64,000 nt of DNA from Chrysoperla carnea (lineage: Eukaryota > Arthropoda > Insecta > Neuroptera > Chrysopidae). The notes under the pieces are model-generated. The model had not been told where the DNA came from and ran no database searches. It worked only from the letters and a program-made list of their open reading frames with translations. Position 1 is the first letter of the stretch. The number at the start of each line of letters is the position of its first letter. The stretch lies in assembly GCF_905475395.1 (NCBI RefSeq), contig NC_058337.1, positions 131,833,960 through 131,897,959 on the forward strand. The letters are read 5' to 3'. Positions 55,430 to 64,000 of the stretch are shown here, piece after piece. A program made the position numbers and the translations under genes.

Positions 55430-55471
55430 TATTTGTTACATAAAAAAGTCGAGCGAGTTTTTTTTCTTTTT

Positions 55472-55691
55472 ATAAAGATGTAACTTGATGATGACGCTTA
55501 AGGCTGACTGTGCGTCAAATTACTTTTTGTATGTATATTTCGAGATATCGACTTTCGCTATTAATAAAAATTTTTTTGTTGCTCATTTCTACAATTTGAC
55601 TCTGACATAACTCAATTTTTTTCAGCTAGGTGCAACTCTAATTTGTCGCTCCAAATCAGCGTCAAGCGTCATCATGAGATTACACCTTTAA
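55472..55691. repeat. Fold-back sequence beside the na 3' end
   Basis: ATAAAGATGTAACTTGATGA then TGACGCTTAAGGCTGA at the left is mirrored by AATCAGCGTCAAGCGTCATC then ATGAGATTACACCTTTAA at the right, with a 145-bp spacer. It begins 43 bp after the AATAAA of na and may fall in a longer 3' UTR. Confidence 0.55.
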
Positions 55692-55699
55692 GGTCTCTT

Positions 55700-56340
55700 G
55701 ATAAAAAGCAGCGTCCAATCTGAGCGTCAAGCGTCAAATTGACTTATCAATCTATGTTTCCCTACCCTATTTAAATCAACAAATATGTTTTTTATTTTGT
55801 TTTATAAATAATTATTAAATAATATCTAACAAGCACAACTGTCTGCCTGAAGTATTTTGAAATTGCTTCATAATATTGATTGTAGCTCAAATATTTTCTG
55901 CTTTACCGTTCATACATAATATAGCTCATACATCAGAATAACACATGGGCTATAATTTATATAATTTAAAAAAAAAATTAATTTAATATATGGCATTTCA
56001 CTACGCCATCTAATACCATCAATTTGAACCATAAATTAAAGATTTCTGTAAAAATGATGAACAAATTACAATTCATGGCCATAAGTTTTGATACACATTG
56101 AAATCTGTACATATATTTTACCTGTGTAAAACAAACTTCTCTGTGGAGCAAAAATGTACAAACTTGGTACACGTTGGGCCTATCTAGTAAAATATATGAT
56201 CTAAGATTATAATTTTTATTTTATTCAAAAGTTTATAATTAAATAAAACAAATGGAGTTTTCGTAAAATAATTTATTATTAAAATTTTCGATAACATGAG
56301 ACGACCGTGATCAATTACGTGCTAATTTAAGAAATATGAA
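55700..56340. other. AT-rich stretch between na and the zinc-finger gene
   Basis: No exon or clear element; one more GAGCGTCAAGCGTCAAATTG phrase near 55720 echoes the adjacent fold-back sequence. Confidence 0.4.
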
Positions 56341-56374
56341 CCTGTTTATGCTTTGGAAAAGTCGATCTTCAGAC

Positions 56375-57347
56375 GAATTTTCCATTACAAATATCACATA
56401 CAAAACGATTTCCTCCTGGATCAAATCTTGGTAGAACTAGACAAGGTATGTTCTTTTGTAGGTAGGAGTAGGATGGGGACATTCTCTCACTCTCTTGCAC
56501 GGTACCCAGTCAGCGCCATATTACTTATGTATTTATAGTGTAGGCGCTGAGTATGTTTTGTATACATTTACATGTCCTACCGAACAAGGAGTTAATTGTA
56601 TTTTGTATCGACGAATTTTGACCCGCTGAATCTGAATTTTCATATTGCTCATAGCTCAAAGTGTGGGAAAATTTGTTATAAACAAATAAATTGTTTATAC
56701 GGCCATAGCTCTTAAGTTATTGAAAAAGAAAAGTAAGTAAAGAAAATTATAAACAAAAATGATAATGCATAAGATCGGCGCGAAGCGCTTGGTTTGAAAC
56801 GGCCGTAGATTGGCCAACTAAAAATATTTTTGTACTTTAAGGTACTCTAAGGTAGGAAATAGCAACAAAACTAGCACGATTGTAAGTATTAAGTTTCATC
56901 AATTTTCCGGTCCATTATTAGTTTATAAGTCGATAGCGAGCCCTTAGCGAAAGAAAATCCCACATAATTGTATATGAGAAAATTGCAAATTTGTTCTAGT
57001 CCAAGAATCTTTTTGTAGGCACTCAGCGCCTTCACTATTCCATTTGAGCTGTCAAATTGGTCAATGTTTTGTTTACATATTAAAAATTGAAAAAATCTGA
57101 GGCGGAAAAAGTTCATTTACAACATTTGAATCAGGAAGCGGGAAAAGGGTAAAATGGCGCCGACTGGGTACTTGCACCTACTGAACCAAAACTCGTCCTA
57201 CATCGAGCATACCTTGTCTAGTTCTACCAAGGATCAAATGATGAGTTTTTTCCCAACTTCTTGTTAAATATTACAAGCAAAAAAGTTTTTCTGCGTTTGT
57301 GGTCAACCACTTGACTGCGATATTTAAATTTTGTATCACAAATTTTT
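56375..57347 (-). pseudogene. Decayed zinc-finger tail split by a transposon
   Basis: Downstream of the zinc-finger stop, minus-strand sequence 57236-57345 still resembles fingers (KICDTKFKYRSQVVDHKR, then a finger lacking its first cysteines and carrying KKLGKNSSF). On the other side of the 805-bp insertion, 56375-56418 reads RFVCDICNGKF, the first half of another finger, followed by a stop. The ancestral protein, or an upstream tandem array, therefore had more fingers than the present gene. Confidence 0.6.
56427..57231. mobile_element. 805-bp DNA transposon with 24-bp TIRs and 8-bp duplication
   Basis: Perfect terminal inverted repeats of 24 bp start CTTGGTAGAACTAGAC (56427-56450 and, inverted, 57208-57231). 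Both flanks are GATCAAAT (56419-56426 and 57232-57239), an exact 8-bp target duplication, as in hAT or P superfamily insertions; the CTTGG end is not the usual hAT CAG. Subterminal GTACCCAGTC(A/G)GCGCCAT is also mirrored. The only frame (56889-57116, 75 residues, minus) matches no transposase I know, so the copy is non-autonomous. Confidence 0.88.
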
Positions 57348-58232
57348 TCAAGAAACAGGTTCTTCTCCTGTATGAATTCGTTTATGGTAAACCAATGATG
57401 AGTTTTGCGTGAACTCCTTGTTACAAATACTACAAGCAAAAGGTTTCTCTCCAGTATGAATTCGTTTATGTTGACTTAAAGAACAACTACGTGCAAACTT
57501 CCTATCACAAATATCACAATCAAACGGTTTCTCTCCGGTATGAGTTCGTTTATGTTGCGTTAATGTTGAATTTTGTCCAAACTTCCTGTTGCAAATATTA
57601 CAAGCAAACGGTTTCTCACCTGTATGAATTCGTTTATGTTGAGTTAATGCTGAGCTATTTGCAAACTCCCTGTGACAAATATTACAAGCAAAAGGTTTCT
57701 CGCCTGTATGAATTCGTTTATGTTGAGTTAATGAAGAGTTATGTCCAAATTTCTTGTTACAAATATTACAAGCAAAAAGTTTTTCACCTGTATGAATACG
57801 TTTATGTTGAGTTAAATTTCCGTGACGTGTAAAATTTTTATTACAAACATCACATGAATAAAATTTTTCCTTGAAATGAGCTTGATTAGTAAATGTCTGT
57901 TCATCTAATTCATCAACATTTTCAACTTTTATTATTATTTCCGTATGTAATTCTGGTTTCATTTTAATATTTTCATTTGGAATTAAAAATTGATCATTTA
58001 CATTTATCATTTTAAAATTAATATCTTCTAATATCTCTTCTTCAATTTTAATCTTTACATTTTCGAGAAACAGTGAATTATTTACGTCGTTTTTAATTTC
58101 TGATTCTGTTGGAAATTGATCAGCATTAATGTCTTCTTTTTTAATTAATAATGGATTATTTGCTTGAAGATCGTTTGATAGATTTCCGTCCAATATTTCT
58201 AATTCTAACTGTTCAATTTTAATATTTTCCAT
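57348..58232 (-). CDS. C2H2 zinc-finger protein, six fingers
   Basis: A 294-residue single-exon protein, probably a nuclear sequence-specific DNA-binding protein. Residues 1-127 are acidic and Asn/Glu-rich without a recognisable domain such as ZAD or BTB. Six C2H2 fingers then follow in strict tandem, each C-x2-C-x12-H-x3-H with the TGEK(P/L)F linker: [106 protein letters not shown]. It stops right after HTGEEPVS, within what should be the next linker, and the bases beyond still resemble fingers, so the C-terminus looks shortened. Specificity residues differ among fingers. Orthology is not assignable. Confidence 0.9.
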   Translation of the reverse strand: MENIKIEQLELEILDGNLSNDLQANNPLLIKKEDINADQFPTESEIKNDVNNSLFLENVKIKIEEEILEDINFKMINVNDQFLIPNENIKMKPELHTEIIIKVENVDELDEQTFTNQAHFKEKFYSCDVCNKNFTRHGNLTQHKRIHTGEKLFACNICNKKFGHNSSLTQHKRIHTGEKPFACNICHREFANSSALTQHKRIHTGEKPFACNICNRKFGQNSTLTQHKRTHTGEKPFDCDICDRKFARSCSLSQHKRIHTGEKPFACSICNKEFTQNSSLVYHKRIHTGEEPVS

Positions 58233-59275
58233 TTTTAATAGTATAAAATATTTGAATATTGACTTTTAGACAAATAAGTTAGGTTGTGTACGTAAGATTT
58301 TTTTGACAATTTTTTTTGCTGGAATCATAAAGAACTCGTCTGACGTTTTCACATGTCATGTGAACATTTCTATGATGATTAGACGTCAACATTAATAACG
58401 TCACAAGATCATTATCATTTGAATCTGACAGTAATTTCGACCTAGAATTATTTCCATTTTCATTGAATTCTATCAAAAAATTCAACATTCATAAGAATGT
58501 CATGAATAAAATTGTTCAGAACACAGATTATAATTTATTAAATAAATAGATAGGCAACTCTACTGTACATGAAATGTTGTCCAAAAAGCCCCCTGGAGTA
58601 AGGCACTTACCATTTACAGTCAACGATTTAAAAAAAAAAATGGCGGGAATTAGGTACTATTTGAACTATTCAGTTTATCTATTTTTTTTTTTGTATTTAT
58701 TTGTCTTTTAATAAATAAAATTAAGTGAAGTTATTTAAATAAACTAATAAATATTAATAAAATAATAATTTATTGCAATATTTGAAACAAAAAAGAATTT
58801 ATTTTAATATGAACATTATTAATAACAATTAATTATTAGTTTGATGTAAGTTAAATGCAATGTTAAACCATTTTATTTCGTTAATAGTCAATTATAATCA
58901 CAAATAAACACTACTTAAATGTAATCAACACGATTAACAAGACCTAAGCGCTAAAATAAACTCAGTACATACCATAAAACAATTGGAAAATAATATAAAC
59001 ACATTTTAAACGACTAAATTACTCTAATTAGTTTATGAACAGGGGCACAATGAAAACAGCCAAAATACTTAAATAATTTGACTATTCACATAATCCACAA
59101 AATGTTAATAAAGACAATCAATTGAGAAAACACACAAAGAAATTTAACGAATTTTAATGACATGAAAACCAATTTTGAAATACGTATTGTTTATTTATTT
59201 AAAAATATATAAAATATTGTTTCCCCAACCACAATATAGTTAGCGTGGAATATTAACAAAATTTATTAAATCATA
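58233..59275. other. Upstream of the zinc-finger gene to the satellite
   Basis: Holds the presumed promoter of the zinc-finger gene (no TATA box stands out) and AT-rich DNA. No gene recognised. Confidence 0.4.
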
Positions 59276-61255
59276 TATCAAAAAATTGCTCTCTAAATGC
59301 TCCATCAGATTCCAAAATTGCTCCAGTTATTAAATTATCAATTAATTAAATATTTGCAATTAAAAATACAAAATTTTATTTTCCAATATCTCAGTAAATT
59401 GATAGTTTTTCCTAACGTTTTTGCTATCAATAAATTGCTCCCGTTTATTTCTTTCGGGATATAACAATAACGATCTATAAATATCAATTATTTTTGCATA
59501 ATTAATTAAAATTAATAATTGCAATTCAAACAGGTATGTGATGACGTCATTCACAAGGGGAATGTCATAAACTAAGGGGAGCGGGAAGAGAAAGAAAAAC
59601 AAAAAAGAAATAATAATAGAAAGTAAATAATTAGATGTATCAGTGAAAAATATCAAAAAATTGCTCCGTAAATACTCTTTCAGATTCCAAAGTTGCTCCA
59701 GTTATATAATTAATATGTAATTAAATATTTTCAATTAAAAATACAAAATTTTATATACACAAAGGGGTTGGGGGGGAAGCATGAACATATATAACAATAG
59801 ATTGTAGTTATTATCTATGGTTATGATATTTGTTTTATTTAATTAAATATTAAAAGAAAATAAACAATCATATGTATCAGCGGAAAGTATCAAAAAATTG
59901 CTCCGTAAATACTCTTTCAGATTCCAAAGTTGCTCCAGTTATATAATTAATATGTAATTAAATATTTTCAATTAAAAATACAAAAATTTACATACACAAA
60001 GAGGTTGGGGGGGAAACATGAAAATATATAACAATAGATTGTAGTTATTATCTATGGTTATGATATTTGTTTTATTTAATTAAATATTAAAAGAAAATAA
60101 ACAATCATATGTATCAGCGGAAAGTATCAAAAAATTGCTCCGTAAATACTCTTTCAGATTCCAAAGTTGCTCCAGTTATATGATTAATATGTAATTAAAT
60201 ATTTTACATTAAAAATACAAAATTTAACATACACAAGGGGAATGGGGGGAAACATGAAAATATATTACGATAGATTGTAGTTATTATCTATGGTTATGGT
60301 ATTTGTTTTATTTAATTAAATATTAAAAGAAAATAAACAATCATATGTATCAGCGGAGAGTATCAAAAAATTGCTCCGTAAATACTCTTTCAGATTCCAA
60401 AGTTGCTCCAGTTATATGATTAATATGTAATTAAATATTTTACATTAAAAATACAAAATTTTACATACACAAGGGGAATGGGGGGAAACATGAAAATATA
60501 TTACGATAGATTGTAGTTATTATCTATGGTTATGGTATTTGTTTTATTTAATTAAATATTAAAAGAAAATAAACAATCATATGTATCAGCGGAAAGTATC
60601 AAAAAATTGCTCCGTAAATACTCTTTCAGATTCCAAAGTTGCTCCAGTTATATAATTAATATGTAATTAAATATTTTTCATTAAAAATACAAAATTTTAC
60701 ATACACAAGGGGAATGGGGGGAAACATGAAAATATATTACGATAGATTGTAGTTATTATCTATGGTTATGGTATTTGTTTTATTTAATTAAATATTAAAA
60801 GAAAATAAACAATCATATGTATCAGCGGAAAGTATCAAAAAATTGCTCCGTAAATACTCTTTCAGATTCCAAAGTTGCTCCAGTTATATGATTAATATGT
60901 AATTAAATATTTTACATTAAAAATACAAAATTTTACATACACAAGGGGAATGGGGGGAAACATGAAAATATATTACGATAGATTGTAGTTATTATCTATG
61001 GTTATGGTATTTGTTTTATTTAATTAAATATTAAAAGAAAATAAACAATCATATGTATCAGCTGAAAGTATCAAAAAATTGCTCCGTAAATACTCTTTCA
61101 GATTCCAAAGTTGCTCCAGTTATATAATTAATATGCAATTAAATATTTTCAATTAAAAATACAAAATTTTACATAAACAAGGGGAATGGAGGGAAGCATG
61201 AAAATATATAACGATGGATTGTAGTTATTATCTATGGCTGTGATATTTGTTTATT
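59276..61255 (+). repeat. Tandem satellite, 236-237-bp unit, about eight copies
   Basis: Units begin TATCAAAAAATTGCTCCGTA at 59651, 59888, 60125, 60361, 60597, 60833 and 61069, giving periods of 237, 237, 236, 236, 236 and 236. A diverged first unit starts at 59276 and is 375 bp long because of extra sequence. Each unit includes CAAAGTTGCTCCAGTTAT, a G-rich run (GGGGTTGGGGGGGAA or GGGGAATGGGGGGAAA) and TTGTAGTTATTATCTATGG. The G-run variant groups into early units (59651, 59888) and later units, showing local homogenisation. No coding frame crosses units. Confidence 0.92.
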
Positions 61256-62660
61256 TAATTTTTTTTGAGGTTAATTATATCATTTTTATTCGCCGTTGTA
61301 TTTTCATTAAAACATTTTTAATTTAAATAATGTTTCAATAAGTTACTTGAAGAATAATTATTTATTGTTATTATATTTTTATGGTTGTAAAAGGTGAGTC
61401 GACAAACCTTTATTTGTTTACATAAATTATCGATGTCTTAGGTTATTTGTTTATAAACTTTTATTTTGTTTATATATAATAATATTGTTGAATTTTCAGT
61501 TTTCAGATAAAAATATTGGCAAGCAGTTGGACTAAAATTATATTTCTAAAAAGAGATCAATCATCGAGATGATATTGAATCCGGACAATTCCCATAACTC
61601 GCCGATGTACCTATTAACCCGAATGTTGAATGGAAACCTATGAAAATATCTGACCAAGGCATTGTAATTACTAATTTCTCATGTTTTCTATCATTAGTAT
61701 GTTTTATTGCGTTGAATTAGTTTTAATTTTTATTATTATTACTTTTTTCAGTTATGAAAATACTGATTCGTCAAAACACTTACGGAATAGCTGACCGAGC
61801 ACGCGATACTAAAATCGACAAAGTTGTTGCCTTGAAAAAGTAAAAATGGAACATAATAAAAATTATAACCGATGAGCAAAGAAATTCCAGTCGTTCTACT
61901 TCATAAAGACAAAATTGATAATATATAATTTTAATTGTACACATACGTATTTTTATGGATTTTCAATGTTTTATTAAATAAATTAAAGGTGGAAATGATA
62001 TTATATAAATCTATTGAAAATAAATTATTTTTATTTTAGTAAATTATTTATATACATATTAAGTGCAAACAAATAAACATATTATTAATAAACAAACATA
62101 TTGCACATATTATTTACATTTTACATTACACTTTACATTAAATTTTACATTTTGGTCCGCTCAAAATAATAATAATGCTTTTGCGTGAACTTATTCAAAG
62201 TCTCGGAAGTGCCAGGCTTGAGATAATTAACGCAATATATACATAAAAAACGATTTTTGGCCAATATTTCAATAACCAACTGGATGAAAAAAAGGTTCAA
62301 ACAAATATTGTCGAAAAGTTTTTTTCCTAAGAAAAATGTAGAATAAAAAATTGTGATATCTCAAGTCATTTTCCCGAAAATAGAGAAAAACGGCCAAATA
62401 TATATATATTTATATGCTACTTAACAATATCTTGAAACTGATTGATTTTATAACAAATAAAAATGTTGAGTGAACATTTTTGATATCTTTAACCGTTTTC
62501 AAAACGATCAATTATACAGTGTGATCAAATTGGAGGTATTTTTTCCAGTAGAGTGATATTGACATGTTACGCGTGACTAATGTCAAACTAAATACTTACT
62601 ATTAACTATTATATATAAATACTAACTAAATAACTATTATTCAGTTTTCATTGACATTTC
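61256..62660. other. AT-rich stretch with exon-like relics
   Basis: Apart from the kinase-like relic (61553-61850) no gene is seen. Around 62150-62560 the text resembles other insect intergenic repeat DNA but matches nothing else in the window. Confidence 0.4.
61751..61850 (+). pseudogene. Relic of a CDK10/11-like kinase exon
   Basis: After an acceptor-like TTACTTTTTTCAG (ending near 61751), the plus strand reads TYGIADRARDTKIDKVVALK then K and a stop; in the next frame VKMEHNK continues. This matches the glycine-loop to VALKK segment of CDK10/CDK11 (GTYG(I/V)VYRARDT..(I/V)VALKK). The stop and frame break show decay. An upstream exon-like piece (about 61565-61670, with LADVPINPNVEWKPMKIS after a stop) precedes an intron-like gap; its origin is unknown to me. 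Confidence 0.45.
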
Positions 62661-62663
62661 ATC

Positions 62664-63005
62664 ATGGAAAGACTTACGCCTCAACAACGTTTACAAATCG
62701 TGCAATTATATTGAAAAGTGTTTATCGAGCGTTCAGGCCAATTTATGGTGTACATTATCGTCCTACCGAACTATAGAGAATATTGCTGCTGTAAATGAGA
62801 GTTTTGCCTTAGACCCAGAAGAATCGATTCGGCGACGATCTCAACAACTTGGCCTATCTTATGGCACTACTAGGGCGATTTTACGCAAAGATCTGTGTTT
62901 GAAAGTGTTAAAATACAGCTAGTTCAAGAATTGAAGCCGGCCGATCTTTCAAAGCGTCATAATTTCAGTCGTTGGGCTCTTAAAAACTCGCAAAAATTTA
63001 TCTAA
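62664..63005 (+). pseudogene. Mariner/Tc1-type transposase relic, N-terminal part
   Basis: Starts MERLTPQQRLQIVQLY then a stop; further on, in shifted frames, ENIAAVNESFALDPEESIRR, RSQQLGLSYGTTRAILRKDL and VQELKPADLSKRHNFSRWAL. This is the helix-turn-helix region of the mariner-like transposases common in insects and ants, ending before the DDE catalytic domain. Deletions and stops make it inactive. Confidence 0.75.
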
Positions 63006-63128
63006 ATCATACTTTTTAACTTTTATTTGTGGGGTATGTAAAGTCTAAAAATGTGAATCTAAAATTAAATAATAATAATAAAATTAAATGTTTTGAAAGT
63101 ATCTAAAAATTTTTTTAAGGAATTCTAT

Positions 63129-64000
63129 TTAAACTAAAACATATAAGAGAGTAGCTATTCTTACACTGGGTAATTGAGTTCGTAAAATCCTTGGCGATGG
63201 TTCCAAATCATTGATTTGTACCCATCTATCATTTATGGTATGGGTGTATGCAATATAATGCCCCAAACCGTTAGGTACTATGGACGGACTGAACTCAATT
63301 ACGCCAGATAAAATATATGTTTTATTCCCTAAACTTAATTTTTTAGGGATTTCGTTTAAATTGCTTTTCAATAACGGCTCTTTGTTATTTAGAGAAAAAA
63401 AAATCGATTTTTCGTAAAAATGATTTACGTCCAAACATAAGTAAGAGGAAAGCGTTACTGTTCGTCCCACCATTTGTCGTACTTGACAGTTTTTACAATA
63501 AAAACTTGTTTTTTCGATCTCATTTAGGATACTTCTTTCTAAAGTATCGAAGCCATAATTCCAAATTAATGTGGCATTCACATTTAAAATAGACAGTCTC
63601 CTTTGTTCAAATAATCCGCAATCTGAGCAATGGCTTTCTTCGTTTATTGACTCATGGCCAAGCATAAGCCCCTCAAACAGCCTTGAAATATCTTCTCGGC
63701 AGTCAATGCGATTATTTACTTCCGGGTACATAGTGCGTAAAATTTTGAGTCTTTTTTCGTAAAACTTAAAATTCGCGCCATTTTCTGCATACAAACATAC
63801 TGTTGAAAAATATTCTGATTCGCTAATTTTAAGTTTTACGAAATCTCTAAAGTTTTTAAAATTTAGATATGTGAATGCCATGACTTCTGTCAAGCTGTCA
63901 AATGGACACGTGTTTATAAGAAATAGTTTAAGTTTATTTATTTTGCACGGAGGAAAAGTGCTGCCGTTTTTTATTATGTTGTGCTGTTTCTTCTTTTTTT
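63129..64000 (-). CDS. C19-like (USP-type) cysteine peptidase, 5' truncated by window
   Basis: The frame is open from the right window edge to TAA at 63129-63131, giving about 290 codons. The catalytic cysteine box is probably INTCPFDSLTEVMAF (Cys codon 63906-63908); the histidine box is LGHYIAYTH (His codon 63258-63260) followed by RWVQINDLEPS, as in ubiquitin-specific peptidases. Two CxxC pairs (CSDC and CKNC) form the zinc ribbon inserted in such domains. Length is close to a minimal USP fold of 300-350 residues. The upstream sequence continues K-rich (KNGSTFPPCKINKLK). It may be a host deubiquitinase-like gene or a C-terminal domain of a transposon protein; dead mariner sequence lies directly downstream. 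In-frame start not visible. Confidence 0.65.
   Translation of the reverse strand, partial: KKKKQHNIIKNGSTFPPCKINKLKLFLINTCPFDSLTEVMAFTYLNFKNFRDFVKLKISESEYFSTVCLYAENGANFKFYEKRLKILRTMYPEVNNRIDCREDISRLFEGLMLGHESINEESHCSDCGLFEQRRLSILNVNATLIWNYGFDTLERSILNEIEKTSFYCKNCQVRQMVGRTVTLSSYLCLDVNHFYEKSIFFSLNNKEPLLKSNLNEIPKKLSLGNKTYILSGVIEFSPSIVPNGLGHYIAYTHTINDRWVQINDLEPSPRILRTQLPSVRIATLLYVLV

Noticed and set aside
57491..57832. 113-residue plus-strand frame opposite the zinc fingers
   Set aside because: It is the antisense shadow of the repeated finger codons; its repeated [11 protein letters not shown] pattern mirrors the linker sequence.
59276..61255. CRISPR-like array
   Set aside because: Units are contiguous 236-bp satellite repeats with no unique spacers, in eukaryotic DNA.

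Overview
The window is insect nuclear DNA. It is very AT-rich, has large introns with GT..AG splice sites, and carries an arthropod cuticle protein (RR-2), a C-terminal half of the sodium leak channel NALCN / narrow abdomen that reads very like the insect protein, and tails of non-LTR retrotransposons ending in CCTAA repeats. I cannot name the species.

Layout. 1-3200: repeat copy, a LINE tail and plain AT-rich DNA. 3221-6609 (minus): three-exon RR-2 cuticle gene with a TATA box and initiator. 6.7-28.4 kb: gene-poor DNA with dispersed repeats, fold-back elements (the largest 1.47 kb, TA-flanked), hAT-type MITEs, a LINE 3' end with RNase H remains, and one promoter-like start without a visible gene. 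28460-29608 (minus): single-exon leucine-rich-repeat membrane protein. 30-37 kb: hAT-like and TTAA-flanked (piggyBac-like) MITEs. 37114-55353 (plus): twelve exons of na/NALCN, from the domain III pore to the stop codon. The last intron (42702-55180, about 12.5 kb) holds a complete gene on the opposite strand (44518-52149): an IQUB-like protein (ubiquitin-like domain, IQ motif, IQUB C-terminal region) preceded by about 320 residues of a cysteine-rich repeat array. 56.3-58.2 kb (minus): a C2H2 zinc-finger gene with six intact fingers and a decayed tail split by an 805-bp transposon with perfect 8-bp target duplication. 59.3-61.3 kb: a 236-bp tandem satellite. 61.5-63.0 kb: relics of a CDK-like kinase exon and a mariner-type transposase. 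63129-64000 (minus): 5'-truncated cysteine peptidase resembling the ubiquitin-specific (C19) fold, open to the window edge.

The genes do not form one pathway. na/NALCN is a neuronal background sodium channel, IQUB is a radial-spoke protein of motile cilia and sperm flagella in other animals, and the cuticle, LRR and zinc-finger genes are independent. The most unusual items are the cysteine-rich module fused to IQUB, its nested antisense placement inside na, a frame-neutral 87-nt exon at the na C-terminus, and the dense set of non-autonomous transposons whose ends and target duplications can be read exactly.
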